In this document: positions 1-12,785 of the stretch, piece by piece | Layout of the letters: every line of letters starts with the position of its first letter | How positions within the stretch are numbered: position 1 is the stretch's first letter | Assembly (NCBI GenBank): GCA_028023455.1 | Contig: JAQFVV010000452.1 | Location: forward strand, 341,001 to 405,000 | DNA length: 64,000 nt | Reading direction: 5' to 3' | From: Epiperipatus broadwayi | Lineage: Eukaryota > Onychophora > Udeonychophora > Euonychophora > Peripatidae | Notes under the pieces: model-generated | The model's database searches: none | What the model saw: the letters and a program-made list of their open reading frames with translations, nothing else | What the model was told of the DNA's origin: nothing | Program-made: the position numbers and the translations under genes

Positions 1-3000
1 ACTATTACAAAGCCGGAGCAAAAAAAAATTGAAATAAAAGAATTACGAATTCAATTGACATCTTCAATTATGTTTAACATTAAAATCAATTTATTTTCCG
101 ACAACACATTGTGAAGCTTCATTTAACACAAACATAGAAAACATTTAGCTGGAAGCGCATTATCATATTTAATTAACCAACATTCTAAAATAAACAATGT
201 AATTTGTAGTGATAATAATCATGGCAATATTTCCAACAGTGAAAAGAAAAGAAATGTATCAAGAATAAAAAACAAGCCCATTGTTTTCTTTTAAAAAGAT
301 TTATAAAGAAGTACAGATAAGCACATTATAGACTTATAAAACTAACAGATTGATTTGGTTTGATTTCATTTTCGAAAGTAGCTATTCTTTGCTGGAGATC
401 TCATAGCGTCTGATTCTTAATTTATTAAACATTGTCTTTCCTTTGAGATAAATATCGAAATAAAGAAGAGGATTATGCAAAACAGAAAAAGTATTAACTT
501 TATATTCTTAACATAACCAATTAGAAAATAGTTTCACTACTCATAAACATATTAAAGCTGTAAAAGATATTCTATTATCTAATAATACTTTATAAACTTA
601 AATAACAAATTAATATTGTATATATATCAATGTAGTCAAACATTTCAAAATATATACTAAGTTATTCTACAGACACTTATACATATTTATGTAATAAAAT
701 AAGAGCATTTTAATACCTTTTGCCATCTATTCTAAGGTTGAGTAATTAATGATTACAAAACGGGAATGCATTTAATCATCATTTTCAGGCCAGTTTTTAT
801 TTTTATTAAAGAGGCTTAGAATACAAAGCTGAAAGTAATGCAGTTGTGGATCTGGTAACCCATCTATAACTCTATTTTGCTAATCAAACTAAAATCTGAA
901 GTTAAAAACACTCTAAGATTCTAAACCTAGAAATCATGTTTGTACATTTATTTAGATCTAACTCTGTAATAATAATTATATATTTTAAAACTGAAGTTAC
1001 TAAATTATATAGTTATTAACCCTTTCAAATGTTGATATTTTCTATTGTTATATCTGGTATTAGTTTTTGCCAATGCTTAATCTTTTATTTCTATACGAAA
1101 TCTTTATTTTATACTAAAACTCATTAAATTGGACTTGATTTTTTTATAATTTAATTTATCAAATGAAAACCATTCTAAAGATCATATTTGAATTTTGAAA
1201 ACATTGAAAAAGTGAATTTGTAATGACAATAAAAAATGTTTTCATAATTGAACAATTGGAAGGAGTAGAGAGACTTCAGAAAATGAAAAAAATCTTAATT
1301 ACAATTTGTTTTTAAAAATAAATAAATGTTAATCTCTGATAAATTAATTTAATTTTGCACTTTAAAATCTTACCTTTGCTTTATAATTTATAGAATAGCT
1401 CAAAAGATTTTAATATAGGTGTTTTAATCTTATGTCATAATTTTTTTTTTATTACATTATGGTCAAATTTATTAACTTCTATTTTTAAAAATAAAACATA
1501 TACAAATAAAATCAAAAAGTGTATATGTATTATTCTTCTTTTAAATAAATTATTATGTAAAAATAATCAAAAATATTTAATAAATTAGCAAAAGATTTTT
1601 TTTTTATTTCAAAAAATTTCTCAAAAGTAAAATAATTATATTAACCTTTCCATAGTTTTTTTTTTTTTTCAAAAAATGAGGCTCAAATTGAACATTTTTA
1701 CAATTACAGATATATGCATATAAGCTATCATGTAACTCAAAATATATGAAAAAGAAATGCTAATTTTATTTATTGAAATATATATAATTCAAAATTTTTG
1801 GATCATATACATTCTAAAATGTAAATTATATTTTATATGAAAGAAAATCATATTTATATATTTTTTGTCCAAAAAACACGATGGATATAATGAGGGGTGA
1901 AAAATGAATATATATATATGCTATCACGTAACTCAAAATATATGAAAAAAAAATGCTGTTTATTTTATTTATTGAAAATACATTATTATGTAAATCAAGT
2001 TTTGATTCACATACTTTCTAAAACGTAAAATATTTAGTAAAAAAATATAATAGATATTCAAACATTTATAAATAAGAAAATATCATGTGATATTGAAAAT
2101 TTTCAGTTGACAAAATGATGCTGCATATTTTCAAAACGTATGAAGAAAATACCCTTATTATTATAATTTTTTGAAATATACATAATATTTAGCTAGTAAT
2201 ATTTACTTGATTTCAAATAATATTTGTAAGAATAAATATCAAAAAATGTGTGCAAGAAAATAAAAGATGAAAAGGTATCACAGATTCTAGATATCTAAAT
2301 AGAAAGTCAAAGAGCTTATTTTTATAGAAATATTTTTTTAAAAAAGAAAAATAAATCATAAATAATTATTATAACTTACCAATTCAAAGAATAAACAAAT
2401 TATATTTGAAATTTTTGCACTGAAAGCAATCACGTCTTCTCACTAGACAAGTAGGAAAAAGAGTAAATACGGGGTCACTAATTATGAATCACGGAATGAT
2501 GAATAAATCATTAATTATAACTGCCATCTATGTGAAACTTTACAAACTAATACCTGAGTAGTATACGCATGTGCTAGAATCAAAAAAACGAGATTTTTCG
2601 TTCAAAACTGCTTAAGGTTGTCAAAGAACAATTGAAATGCGATATCGCGGCCATACAAAATGTAGTAAGGGGCGCTTCAAACGCAAAATAGCGGTTGGAC
2701 CTAGGAAAGAGTTAATAGTATGAAAAACAGATTATAAAGAGTCAAAACTATCAATGCATTGCTGACAGTCCTTTCTTTCATGAACAATGGGTTTAAGATC
2801 ATTGAAGATTTCCAATTGTCCAGAAGATACTGATCTTATCAGCCTTTTTTAAATTAATAAAAACAAGATCACAGTTTTAATATTATAAAAAATCTCTATT
2901 AATATAAGTTAAGCTAAAGATAGAAGAATGATTTAAAATGGTAGAACTATCACATTAAGTCTAAAGACAACAAACTATGGAAATTAATGTAACAGATATT

Positions 3001-3112
3001 AATAAAGGGAAGGGTCTTACATGGATTCAGATAGATGTATTTGTGTTGAAATCTTAAGAGTATTTTACAATTTTAGACTTTTAACTTAAATAGTAAATAA
3101 AGTTGAAAGGTG
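1..3112. other. AT-rich intergenic sequence, no gene seen
   Basis: Every frame is broken by frequent stops and no domain-like peptide is visible. A diverged duplication lies at 1709-1990 (listed separately). A short patch at 2590-2720 has more G+C and several CpGs, including a GCGATATCGCGGCC stretch. It could be a decayed transposon or a regulatory island, but I recognise nothing in it. Confidence 0.6.
1709..1990. repeat. Diverged local duplication, about 200-bp period
   Basis: The block near 1715-1790 (atgcatataagctatc, then aactcaaaatatatgaaaa) recurs near 1912-1985 with the same order of words: gctatcacgtaac, aactcaaaatatatgaaaa, then tttattgaaa. This suggests an old tandem duplication of about 200 bp. 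The ends are blurred by low complexity. Confidence 0.6.
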
Positions 3113-3664
<552 letters not shown>

Positions 3665-5868
3665 AACTTCCAGCATTGAACCCTTAATCTCACTCATAAA
3701 AAACCATGAAATAATGTAGGGATAGGTGTTTAAGTGCATTATTATTTATTAATCACAGAATGTTTAGAGTTAACTATAGATGGCAAAAAAGTCTGAAGCT
3801 GTTTTTTTTATCACTAATAGCATACGCTAAAATATTAAGTGATTTGTTACTTTAAATATAAGATGAGGGGGAATTTTTCCATCTCATAATATAATAGTTT
3901 ATATTTTTAGTTATATTCATATTTGTCATATAATATATATTATGATTGTTGATAGGATTTATATATGGTTAATAAATAAATCAATGAAAATATATTCATA
4001 GCATTAAGTAGTGAGTAATCAAGATCTATTTATTTGAAAAAAAAAGTTTTTAAATGTCAAAGCAATGATATATGCTATTGTGAAAGTATGTTACGGCAAA
4101 GAATTTAATTTATATTTTGTAAATTGCAATGAGATCTTAACTGCACATAACAAAAAAAAATATATTTTTATATAATTTGATTAAACCCAGATTAAAAAAA
4201 AAAAAAGACCTGGAAATGAAATAAGGGAAAAAATAATTCTGGCTTCATATCTATTGTGTATGTTATCAAAATTAGAAATAAAGAGCAAAATTCCAGTACA
4301 AAAAGGTTAAGTGACAAGGGGGGGGGGTTCTCTAAATACTATAAACAGGAATGTTTTTTAAAAATATTTTTTTGTAATAAAGAAGGCTGTGCCATGTTCT
4401 CTAGCTAGATAATTCTGTGATTTCTTTTAGGAACTCCTTTCCCTCGACTGACCTTTCATCTGTGAATGGAAAAAGTATCCAATGCCCATAGAAAGAATGC
4501 CATAGACAGCAAATTGTGGATGTAATTTTAATCATGGTGTAAACTTTGGAAAGTGAATTATTGCAAGTAACAATCAATGTACAGTGACCAGCAGACTCCG
4601 GTTCAGGTTAATGATCTGCAAGTAGAACAACTATTTACTTGAGCTGAAGTCAACCAACATGTTTTATGCTTTGTAATCCATCTGATGGACCATGCCTAAA
4701 TTATGGACTGGGTAAATATGAACTATATTATTATGGTATAATTGAACTCATCTTAAAAGAAGAAATTAAGAAATTGTGTTCAAATTAGGATATTACAAAC
4801 AGAAATATTAATGAAAGAAAAGAGAAGATAGCATGCCATTATATAAATTGCATCAATTAACATACGCTTTATACATTTATTATATTGTTTATATATACTT
4901 ATTATTACTATTTAGTCACTAGATAATTTGATGAAAGTTGATTTGATCTATCCAATAAGACTGATTATGCATTAGCTAATTATGTGTTAGAACTTTTATA
5001 TAGAATTTAAATTAAAAGTATTTTATAGAGTTTTATTGTCTAAATAAAGTATATGGGAGAGAGATTTGATATTATTACCAAATACCATTTTGTTATGTGT
5101 GTACAGGTTTCTTTTTGGTCTAAAGAAGTATTTACTCATTTGAAAATTTAACTCACATTAATCTCTACATCTAGAACAAATCAGTTTGCTTATTTGTTAT
5201 TTTATTTTTTGGTGTAGTCTTGCCAGAATCAACATATCCTGTTTCCATCACAATTTACCGATCTCTGACTTAAATTAACAGTTTGCATATAACTCTCAGT
5301 GATGTTATTTTGTTTCACTACCTGTATGCAAAATGTTCATTTAGAGTAAAAATCTATGTTTAGTAATAAATGATTGTAATTGACTTTAAGTGAAGAAAAA
5401 GAGGGTTGTTTGTGGATGGATTTAAATAATGATTGAAGCATTTCATTACATTTTCTTTAAGCATAGAATTAATAAACCAACTTAATGTAAAACTAATTCT
5501 TACATTTATATATGTATTTTTTGATTAATTAATTAAATTAATTAAATATTATATCTATCAAATGTTATTAATCTATTATCTTTTTAATGTGTTAAAGGAG
5601 TAAATAATAAAATAAAATTTATGGTAAGGTTGGTATTCATGTATATAAATAATTGGTTTATTGGGGCATGAATGATATCTAGAGAAAAATAAATTATGAC
5701 CAATAATATAAAGATGAAAGCAAGGCTATTCCTTGTGAATCTGGTCCCAGGTCTTAGCGTGATGGTTCTTGCTAGTGTCCAGAGATGTCTAGCATATGTC
5801 AATTTATATCACAACAATATTTACATATATATTGAAATAAATGTTTACATCAGTGAAAGATGTTTATG
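3665..5868. other. AT-rich sequence without recognisable gene
   Basis: It holds a G10 run near 4318-4327 and a patch of more balanced composition at 4440-4700. A further patch at about 5700-5800 on the minus strand gives a short arginine/threonine-rich open stretch (ARHLWTLARTITLRPGTRF). That stretch looks like the relic of some repeat, but I cannot assign it. Confidence 0.5.
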
Positions 5869-5869
5869 A

Positions 5870-6245
5870 AGCATGTTTCCAGAAGTAACCGTATTTAATA
5901 AAATAAACTTATTACTGATAGTTTGATAAAATTTATTCTCAACTGGATAAAAACATAGAAATAATTACATAAATATAATATGTGGATTGTTTCTCATGGT
6001 TGTTAAATAGTCTGATTTATATTTAGCAGTATTTTTTATATTTATTTGAATTATGAAACTTTTACAAATAGTTGGTAATTTTATTGTTTCATCATGTTTA
6101 TTATTCCAGTTTTTGTTTTTAAAAATTTCTATAGGTTTTCTAAATATTTTTTGATCATGGTTATTGCATGTGGATATGATTTTGATATTTTGGAAATCTA
6201 TGCAATGTCCACTATCTAAAACATAGAGAACAAATGCTGAAGATG
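5870..6245 (-). pseudogene. Penelope-like element 3' fragment, GIY-YIG C-terminal half
   Basis: The minus strand reads SSAFVLYVLDSGHCIDF, then a segment ending near ETIKLPTICKSF. This matches, in order, the C-terminal half of the GIY-YIG endonuclease module in the better PLE copy at 23428-23940 (TIDSGHKIDF ... CKLPPIWKDF). GIY-YIG endonuclease fused behind reverse transcriptase is characteristic of Penelope-like elements. The fragment begins abruptly at about 6245, inside the domain, where it abuts an oppositely oriented copy. The sequence beyond its stop (5870-5960) matches the tail of that plus-strand copy (to about 6925), so the 3' untranslated end is shared. It is truncated, lacks the catalytic N-terminal half, and is almost certainly dead. 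Confidence 0.8.
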
Positions 6246-6261
6246 CTGAAAAAAAAAACAA

Positions 6262-6930
6262 CAAACATTTCCAATAGAATGTGCATTCCTTATATAAAAG
6301 GAACCACAGATACAATGGGAAAAGTACTAAAATGCTATGCCTTAAAAACAATATTCACTACTAAGCAAAAGATTAATATCTTAATCAAACCTAAGCATAT
6401 AATTTCTCTAGAAGCCCAAGGAGTCTTTGAAATCCCATGTGGCATGTGCTCAATTGCATACATAGGAAGAAGCAATCAATGTATAAATGCTAAAAGAGAT
6501 GAACACATCGATGCAATAAAATTTTTTCAACATTTTCAGCATTTGCTATTCATGTTTTAGAAACTGACCAGCACATAGACTTCCAAAATATCAAAATCAT
6601 ATATACATGCAATAAATAATCATGCTCAAAAAGTATTTGGAAAAGCTATAGCAAATTTTAAGAACAAAAACTGCATTAATAACATGATTGAAAACAATTC
6701 AATTACCAACTATTATCTTAAAACAAATAAATAAAAAAATACTTCTAAATATAAATCAGATTATTCAACAGCCACATGATATAACAACCATGAAAAACAA
6801 TGGTATATACTATATCGATGTAATTATTATTAAATTTTTGTTACCTAGATGAGGAAAAGTGCTATCAAAAATGTTGGTAATAAGTTCATTTTACTCTGTT
6901 AAACATGGTTATTCTGAAAACATGCTTCAC
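6262..6930 (+). pseudogene. Penelope-like element 3' fragment with degraded GIY-YIG domain
   Basis: Reading starts at CIPYIKGTTD, the motif leading into the PLE endonuclease. It continues through GVFEIPCGMC, then AYIGRSN and AKRDEH, which are the GIY, CxxC, YIG and R..EH elements of the PLE-type GIY-YIG nuclease. The frame breaks at about 6560. Downstream, in other frames, are recognisable remnants such as HAQKVFGKAI and NKNCINN, paralleling the intact order in the 23.4-23.9 kb copy. The 3' tail (6830-6925) mirrors 5870-5960. Upstream reverse transcriptase is absent, so the copy is 5'-truncated as well as frameshifted. Confidence 0.85.
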
Positions 6931-7183
6931 AATTTTTATATACAAATACAGTTATTCAAGATTAAAATATTAAGCAAACAGCAAATTAAAAAAAAATTTC
7001 TATAATAGATTTTATTGTAAGTAAACTTCTAAATTGCTAAAAATGACCATTAGAAGTGAATTTTTAACTTTCTGCCAGGTAGACTTTTAGTTTGTAATAT
7101 TTAATTTTTATAGTATTATAATAACAAGCAGATCATGATCAATAAATATCATCATTTTATGAAGCTACTTTTAATTAAATGTA

Positions 7184-8162
7184 ATACACCCGGGTCTCAT
7201 TTTATGCAGATTATTTTAATGCGATTTTGAAGTTATGCAATTCATGTTTCTTCTTAATATCTTTCATATTTCACTATATTTATTAGATATCAAGAAATTT
7301 AAATTATTAATAACTTATTTTCACTTGAAATCCTTTTTTTTTTCAAAAATATAACATAATATTACCAGCTAACATGAATATGGCCTGAAGCTGTATTTAG
7401 AATTTTAGCTTCTATGGAAATAACCTATTTATACTAATGAGTAAATAATAATAATAGATTTATACTTACATATAAAAATATCACAATAAATATTTAAAAA
7501 AATTAAACTTTTGAAACGTATATTTTGTTATATATAGCAGAAATAAATAATCTTTTAGATTTTTAAAATAAAAAACGAAGATTTTATAAACTGAAAATAA
7601 TCTTTCTAATGATAATGTATAATCTTTTTGTTTTGATTTCAATCTCATTTTTTAAATATAGAAACAGAAAACCATTAACAGAGCATAAGACTGAAAGTGG
7701 CACTAGTTGTACATCACATCACAAATAAAAATAAAGTGGCGAACAGATTTCTCTGGGCACAATTGCTGAGAGATTCTTGACTTCATTTAAGGAGAAGCTA
7801 CAATATATCACATCGAATCTGATTTCTTTCCAATTTACAAATGAATGCTAGTGGTAATGATTAAAATATGTATAAAAAATGTAAAATTGAATATTATAGT
7901 TAATAAAAAAAGTAAAAAAAGTTTGTCTTGTAGTAATTTTTTTTCAAATATTTGAAATTTTTTATTAGTCATACTTTATTTGCTTATTTTTTAATGCAAA
8001 TTTTAAAGTAATTTTTCTTTGTTGCTTTGCTTTTATGTGAATTCTAAAAATTACAGACCTTATCCCCCATTTTTCAAGGTAAGTTAAGTCTATTTTTGTG
8101 CAATTTTTAATGCGGGTTTTCTGTGGAACCTATCTACTGCATAAAATGAGACCCAGATGTAC
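7184..8162. mobile_element. Non-autonomous DNA-transposon-like element with 24-bp terminal inverted repeats
   Basis: The left end reads TACACCCGGGTCTCATTTTA then TGCAG. The right end is its inverse with two mismatches (CTGCATAAAATGAGACCC then AGATGTA). Both ends have TA outermost, consistent with TA target duplication as in Tc1/mariner-type MITEs. No transposase frame exists between them. Part of the interior (7258-7672) is a separate dispersed repeat, R3, found elsewhere without these termini, so the element was probably invaded by R3 or captured it. The superfamily call rests only on TA ends. Confidence 0.6.
7258..7672 (+). repeat. Dispersed repeat R3, partial copy
   Basis: It shares long words with 17793-18650 (plus) and 62960-63880 (minus): tttattagatatcaa, ttattaataacttatttt, acttgaaat, ctgaaaataatctttct and a final atctcattttttaa. 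This copy lacks about 260 bp of the 5' part seen in the other two. No coding potential is seen. Confidence 0.75.
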
Positions 8163-9204
8163 TATGCAATAAAACAGTCCATGATTAATGGACAACAAAA
8201 TCAACAGTCATTTGTGACTTGATTTAAACTTTATATAACAAAATATTACATATTATATTTAATAATAACAAAACCATCAAGTACAGTAAATAATGAGTTA
8301 TTAATTACAAATGCATAAATAAATGCTAATAATAAAACTAATATATTTAAGGTTATATAAAGGAATATTAATCTTTTTGTTGAGTATTTTTTATCAAGTA
8401 ATAGAATAATTTTATTCACCTTTTTATGCTTTTTATTTTATTTCAGTGAACTTTATTCTTTCATTAATTTTTATAAATATTCAAAAATTCATTTAAATAT
8501 AAAATAGAAAACAAAAAATAATATTATAATAATAAATCAACTTTGTAAATACGGGAAAAAAACAGAAATAAATAATCAAGCAAAAAATATTTTTAGAATT
8601 ATGTGTAAATAAACTTATTTTTAACAAAATAAAATTATTCTTAAAAAAGATTTTATCTATTAAAGGAATTTTAATAAAAAATACGTTCAAGCTCCGAAAT
8701 CTTTTTTTTTTTAGAATATTAAATTCTGCTTATATTTCTTATAAAAGTAGACACTTTATGCTTGCTATAACAGATTATTTTTCTGCAAAATATATTTTCA
8801 AATAAAAACTGAATAAATAGATTATTTATATTGGGAGACTATTCTAATTTTACAAATACTTTAGTAACTGTTGTATGTTCATAAATTTTCAATGAAAAAT
8901 TTTCTGCAAAAACAAACATTCAAAATAACTGGTTGAATATATTTCTTTCTGACTTATAAATATATATAATAATAAAAATAAAACACACAAGAGGACATAT
9001 GTACATATGAATCAAATAGCACTAAATATTTCAATTTACATCTAGGTTAAATTATTTTAATTATATAATATTGCATTTAACTTGGTATAAAGTACACATA
9101 TTTATATATAATCACACATATTTATTTTACACCTTAAGAAAATACTTCAATTCTTAATAATTAACTAATTTACAATATATAAATGGTTTCCGAATCTAAA
9201 ACTG

Positions 9205-9236
<32 letters not shown>

Positions 9237-11974
9237 TTTTGATATAATATTTCAATTATTAATTTTAATTTAGCTTCAAAGTATAAACTAAATTATTTTT
9301 ATAATATATAAATAATACTTTTTCTATTTGTGTATTTAAAATATAAATATATTTAAATGTTTGGATTTTCATCTATCATTAAAGTGAAAATACTCCAAAG
9401 AAGCTAATTAAAATTTAATCACTAATAAAATAAAAATTTATATACAAAGAACAGCTTTTGAGATAGTCTAAATTAAAAAAAATTTCATTTAGCTTTTTTT
9501 TAAAAAAGTTTTTTTCATTGGTAGAATTTAAAACTTGTCTTCATCTAGCATTCCATTTTTAGATAATGTTAATTTATTTAAAGTTGTTTATCTATTCTTA
9601 TTTTTAGCCTTCTAGCTATTCATCCAATGCCTAAACTAACTGATTGCATTAGATTTCCAATTTTTTATTTTATAAAATTAATCTTTATTGTTTATTATAG
9701 TTTTATAAATTTTGACTTATTTTTTACAAGCATGATTACAAAAAAAAGTTATTCATAAAAATAATATTCAAATTTTGCAAATATCAAAAAATAAATATTT
9801 AATCAGAAAAATAACATTTTTGTTATTGATTAATTACTGATAAAAGTAAAGCTAATGACATTCTATTTAGAATTTTATTTATAATTGAAAAAAAAAAACT
9901 TAAAAAAAACCTGGTATAGTTATGATGAAGACATTTCTGTTTAGCAATTATAACTTGCTTCTGTATGTTACTAATTTCTCTTAGTTTATCTTATTCTAAA
10001 AATAAATATTTTCAAATAAAGTCTGAATCTAATTATATTATTTTTCTCAAAAAATAAATATTACATAAATATTTTGCAACAACAATAATACAAAATAAAC
10101 AAACTATAAAAAAAAATTTTTTTTTTTCAAAATTTAAACAAAAAGATGAACACTCTAAAAGGCTTTGGCAAGTAATCTCATGCTTGAGAACAGAGAAACT
10201 GCCTATCAGTGGCACTGCCAGTCCATTTTTAGTAGCTTTCTCTGGATAATACTCATATTTTAAGATTTACTTTTGAATTAATAAATATTATTTTAATTGC
10301 AGTTTTATCATCAACTAAAAGCAAAACTAGCAAACAAATGCAAAAGATAGCTGCAAGAGAGTGAATTAAAATCAATGTGATCAAAGACACATTAGTATGT
10401 CTAAAAAACCTTCAATAGTGTCACATAAAAGTTTGAAAAAATTACTATAATTAAATAAATTTCTTTTTATTTTAAGCACAAATAGATTTAGCTTTGCAAT
10501 TTCTTTAGACTTGTTATCAGTGTTTAAAATAATATGCCAAACTATATGTATACATTTTAGTGAACAGTAGATATATTCTATCTGTATTTCCATTTGCATT
10601 AAAAGAGTCTTTATGCATTGATGGCACATATACCAATGAATTCCATTTAACAGCAGCTTTTATTTATCTGTGCTTTTAAATATAATTAAATTGGCTTCAT
10701 CAATATAACATTATAGAATCTTTGGGATTAAATCAATCTCTTATATATAAAACTTATTCTAATTAATGTAAGGATAAGATACACATTGATGACTTTCCAT
10801 TCAGATATTCATTACTCTCTTATTAATTGACTATGATTAATTAGCATTTAGAGTCAAATATTGGAATTAGTTATCTTTAAAACTGTATAAAAATATATCA
10901 TACTATACAAGATGATCTCATTTTGCATTGTAGATAATTTATTTTATTTCAAAAGGTATTTTAAAATAGTGATATTGTTTATAGTTTTTTTTATGATTTT
11001 TTTTAAAGTTATATTTTTTATTAAAAACATAGGGAGAAGACATATATAAGATTTTTAAAGTAAACTGATAGATTGTTTCTAGTATATATAATTTAGTAGC
11101 TATATTTTTATATTATATTAGAATAATTAATATTGATGTAACATTACTTTTAATGATAAAAAGATTAAGTTTATCATATAATATTAATGACAGTTTTTAT
11201 TATTAGCTTGTAAAGGAAATTGGCCACATAATAAAATTCACAATATTTATGTTTTTGCATACAATGCATATTATTTATATGTGTGTTAATAATTTTTTAT
11301 TTTCTATTTTCATCAATATTACTTTAAATAATATATAATAACAAATTAATATATATTGAAATTTTTTTTTTTTTAAAAATGTCCTGCTACAAGGAGATTT
11401 CTACCTAATATTGGAAGCCTTCTGGAAAAATCAAGTATGTTTGTAACTAACATGTTAAATTTAAAAAAAAAAATTATAAATGCATTTAAAATTAATAATT
11501 TAAAATGATTCAATTTTTTATTTTTAACTTTATTTTATAGAAATTAGTATATATTTTGTTTAATTGTTTTTATGCTGTGTTAGCTTCATAAAATATTTAA
11601 TATTTTATGTTATTTGTTATTTCATCTTATATATTAAAAAAAAATTGGAACTAAAAGTAAATATGACATTTTTAGCACTCAGCAGATAACATAAAACTTT
11701 TGTTTATCTTGAAATGGTCAGATCTAAGTTTGATCCAAGCTTCATGAGATCCCATCTCTAGCCTACTTCAAACTCTATCACTAACAGTGAATTTCCAAAT
11801 GTAATGGGGCTTTATATATTTAATACACGTTAGTTTCAATTAAAACAGTATTATTTAAACATTTGTTAAAAACAATTATTTTATATTTAAACTAACTAAT
11901 ATTATTAATAACTTCATGATAAAATTATTCATGAAAACATATATATTGTAACTGCATGGATTGTATGTATATAT
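8163..11974. other. AT-rich sequence, no gene seen
   Basis: Homopolymer and TA runs dominate, including a (TA)n(TG)n tract at 9204-9236. Short open frames here encode only F/I/K/N/Y-rich peptides expected from base composition. Nothing else is recognised. Confidence 0.6.
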
Positions 11975-12070
11975 ATATGATAACACATGGCATTCTACCA
12001 AAAACACCGTCAAGCGTAGTTTTCTGTTTACATAAACGTCAGAGCGAGCATTCACTATCTCTAACTTTAA

Positions 12071-12126
12071 TTCCACTTTCAGATCATGATTTCAAGCTAT
12101 TTGCTATCGTCAGTGAAAGACAGGAA
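12071..12126 (-). ncRNA. Type I hammerhead ribozyme, family 4 copy 1
   Basis: The minus strand contains the core CTGACGA (12107-12113) and GAAA (12090-12093) separated by a small hairpin, AGC/GCT with loop AAATA. The first stem II position is a U-U rather than G-C pair. After GAAA comes self-complementary TCATGA, then UC, the expected cleavage site after C at 12082. Stem I forms from CTTTCA pairing with TGAAAG, an internal loop (TGT opposite T), and TTCC pairing with GGAA. All core nucleotides of the hammerhead consensus are present. Activity is inferred, not shown. Confidence 0.85.
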
Positions 12127-12470
12127 TAAGAAACTAGATCTAAACACAAACTCTGAGCATTTATGAAACAGTTTCTATTCAGTCTGCAAGCATGAATCTT
12201 TTAGACACATTAATGTCTTCAAACTCAGAATAGCAAGCCAGACAGCTACATGGGTCTGATCTCAGTTCAGCATCACCACATAGTAGAAGCCTCTGCAATA
12301 TACATCATTGCAAGAAAGACCTCAAAGGTATGTTTATGAAAAACACAAGTTAAAAAACTTTCTAACACTTGTATTTATGATAACAGATGGCGTCCTACCA
12401 AAAACACTGTCCTGCGTAGTTTTCTGTTTACATAAACATCAGAGCGAGCTTTCACTATCTCTAACTTTAC

Positions 12471-12526
12471 TTCCACTTTCAGATCATGATTTCAAGCTAT
12501 TTGCTATCGTCAGTGAAAGACAGAAA
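12471..12526 (-). ncRNA. Type I hammerhead ribozyme, family 4 copy 2
   Basis: Core, stem II, palindromic stem III and inner stem I are identical to the copy 400 bases to the left. The only visible change is in the outer stem I arm, where plus-strand ggaa becomes gaaa at 12523-12526, converting one G-C pair to a mismatch. RNA from the minus strand spanning both copies would release a 400-nt monomer if both cut. Confidence 0.85.
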
Positions 12527-12585
12527 TAAGAAACTAGAAACTGTTTCATAAATGCTCAGAGTTTGTGTTTAGATCTAGTTTCTTA

Positions 12586-12641
12586 TTCCTGTCTTTCACT
12601 GACGATAGCAAATAGCTTGAAATCATGATCTGAAAATGGAA
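12586..12641 (+). ncRNA. Type I hammerhead ribozyme, family 4 inverted copy
   Basis: The plus strand carries TTCC, loop TGT, CTTTCA, then CTGACGA (12599-12605), the AGC/GCT hairpin, GAAA (12619-12622), TCATGA and UC with predicted cleavage after 12630. The closing stem I strands are TGAAAA and GGAA. The inner helix has one C-A mismatch relative to the minus copies (TGAAAG to TGAAAA). Other core positions are intact. Confidence 0.85.
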
Positions 12642-12785
12642 TTAAAGTTAGAGATAGTGAATGCTCGCTCTGACATTTATGTAAACAGAAAACTATGCTT
12701 GACGGTGTTTTTAGTAGAATGCCATCTGTTATCATAAATACAAGCATCAGCAAGTTTTTTAACTTGTGTTTTTTTGTTTTTCATA

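Larger units (their letters stand above)
11975..12785. mobile_element. Hammerhead-ribozyme repeat, family 4 (400-bp unit; tandem plus inverted copy)
   Basis: Two minus-oriented units lie head to tail: the word agatcatgatttcaagctat starts at 12081 and again at 12481, exactly 400 bases apart, and similarity runs from about 11975/12375. At about 12540 the sequence turns round, and 12540-12785 is an inverted copy of roughly 12175 back to 12070 joined to 12465-12325. Each of the three segments carries a complete hammerhead ribozyme (listed separately). There is no reading frame, and A-rich tails and RT domains are absent. The size, ribozyme type and unit-length concatemer match animal retrozymes, non-autonomous elements copied from circular ribozyme RNA. 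They could also be PLE terminal-repeat derivatives. A hairpin at 12250-12277 (minus: CTGAACTGAGATCAG inside GGGT/ACCC-like flanks) is shared with family 3. Confidence 0.85.

Noticed and set aside
12308-12529. 73-codon plus-strand frame
   Set aside because: It lies antisense to family 4 ribozyme units and is explained by them.
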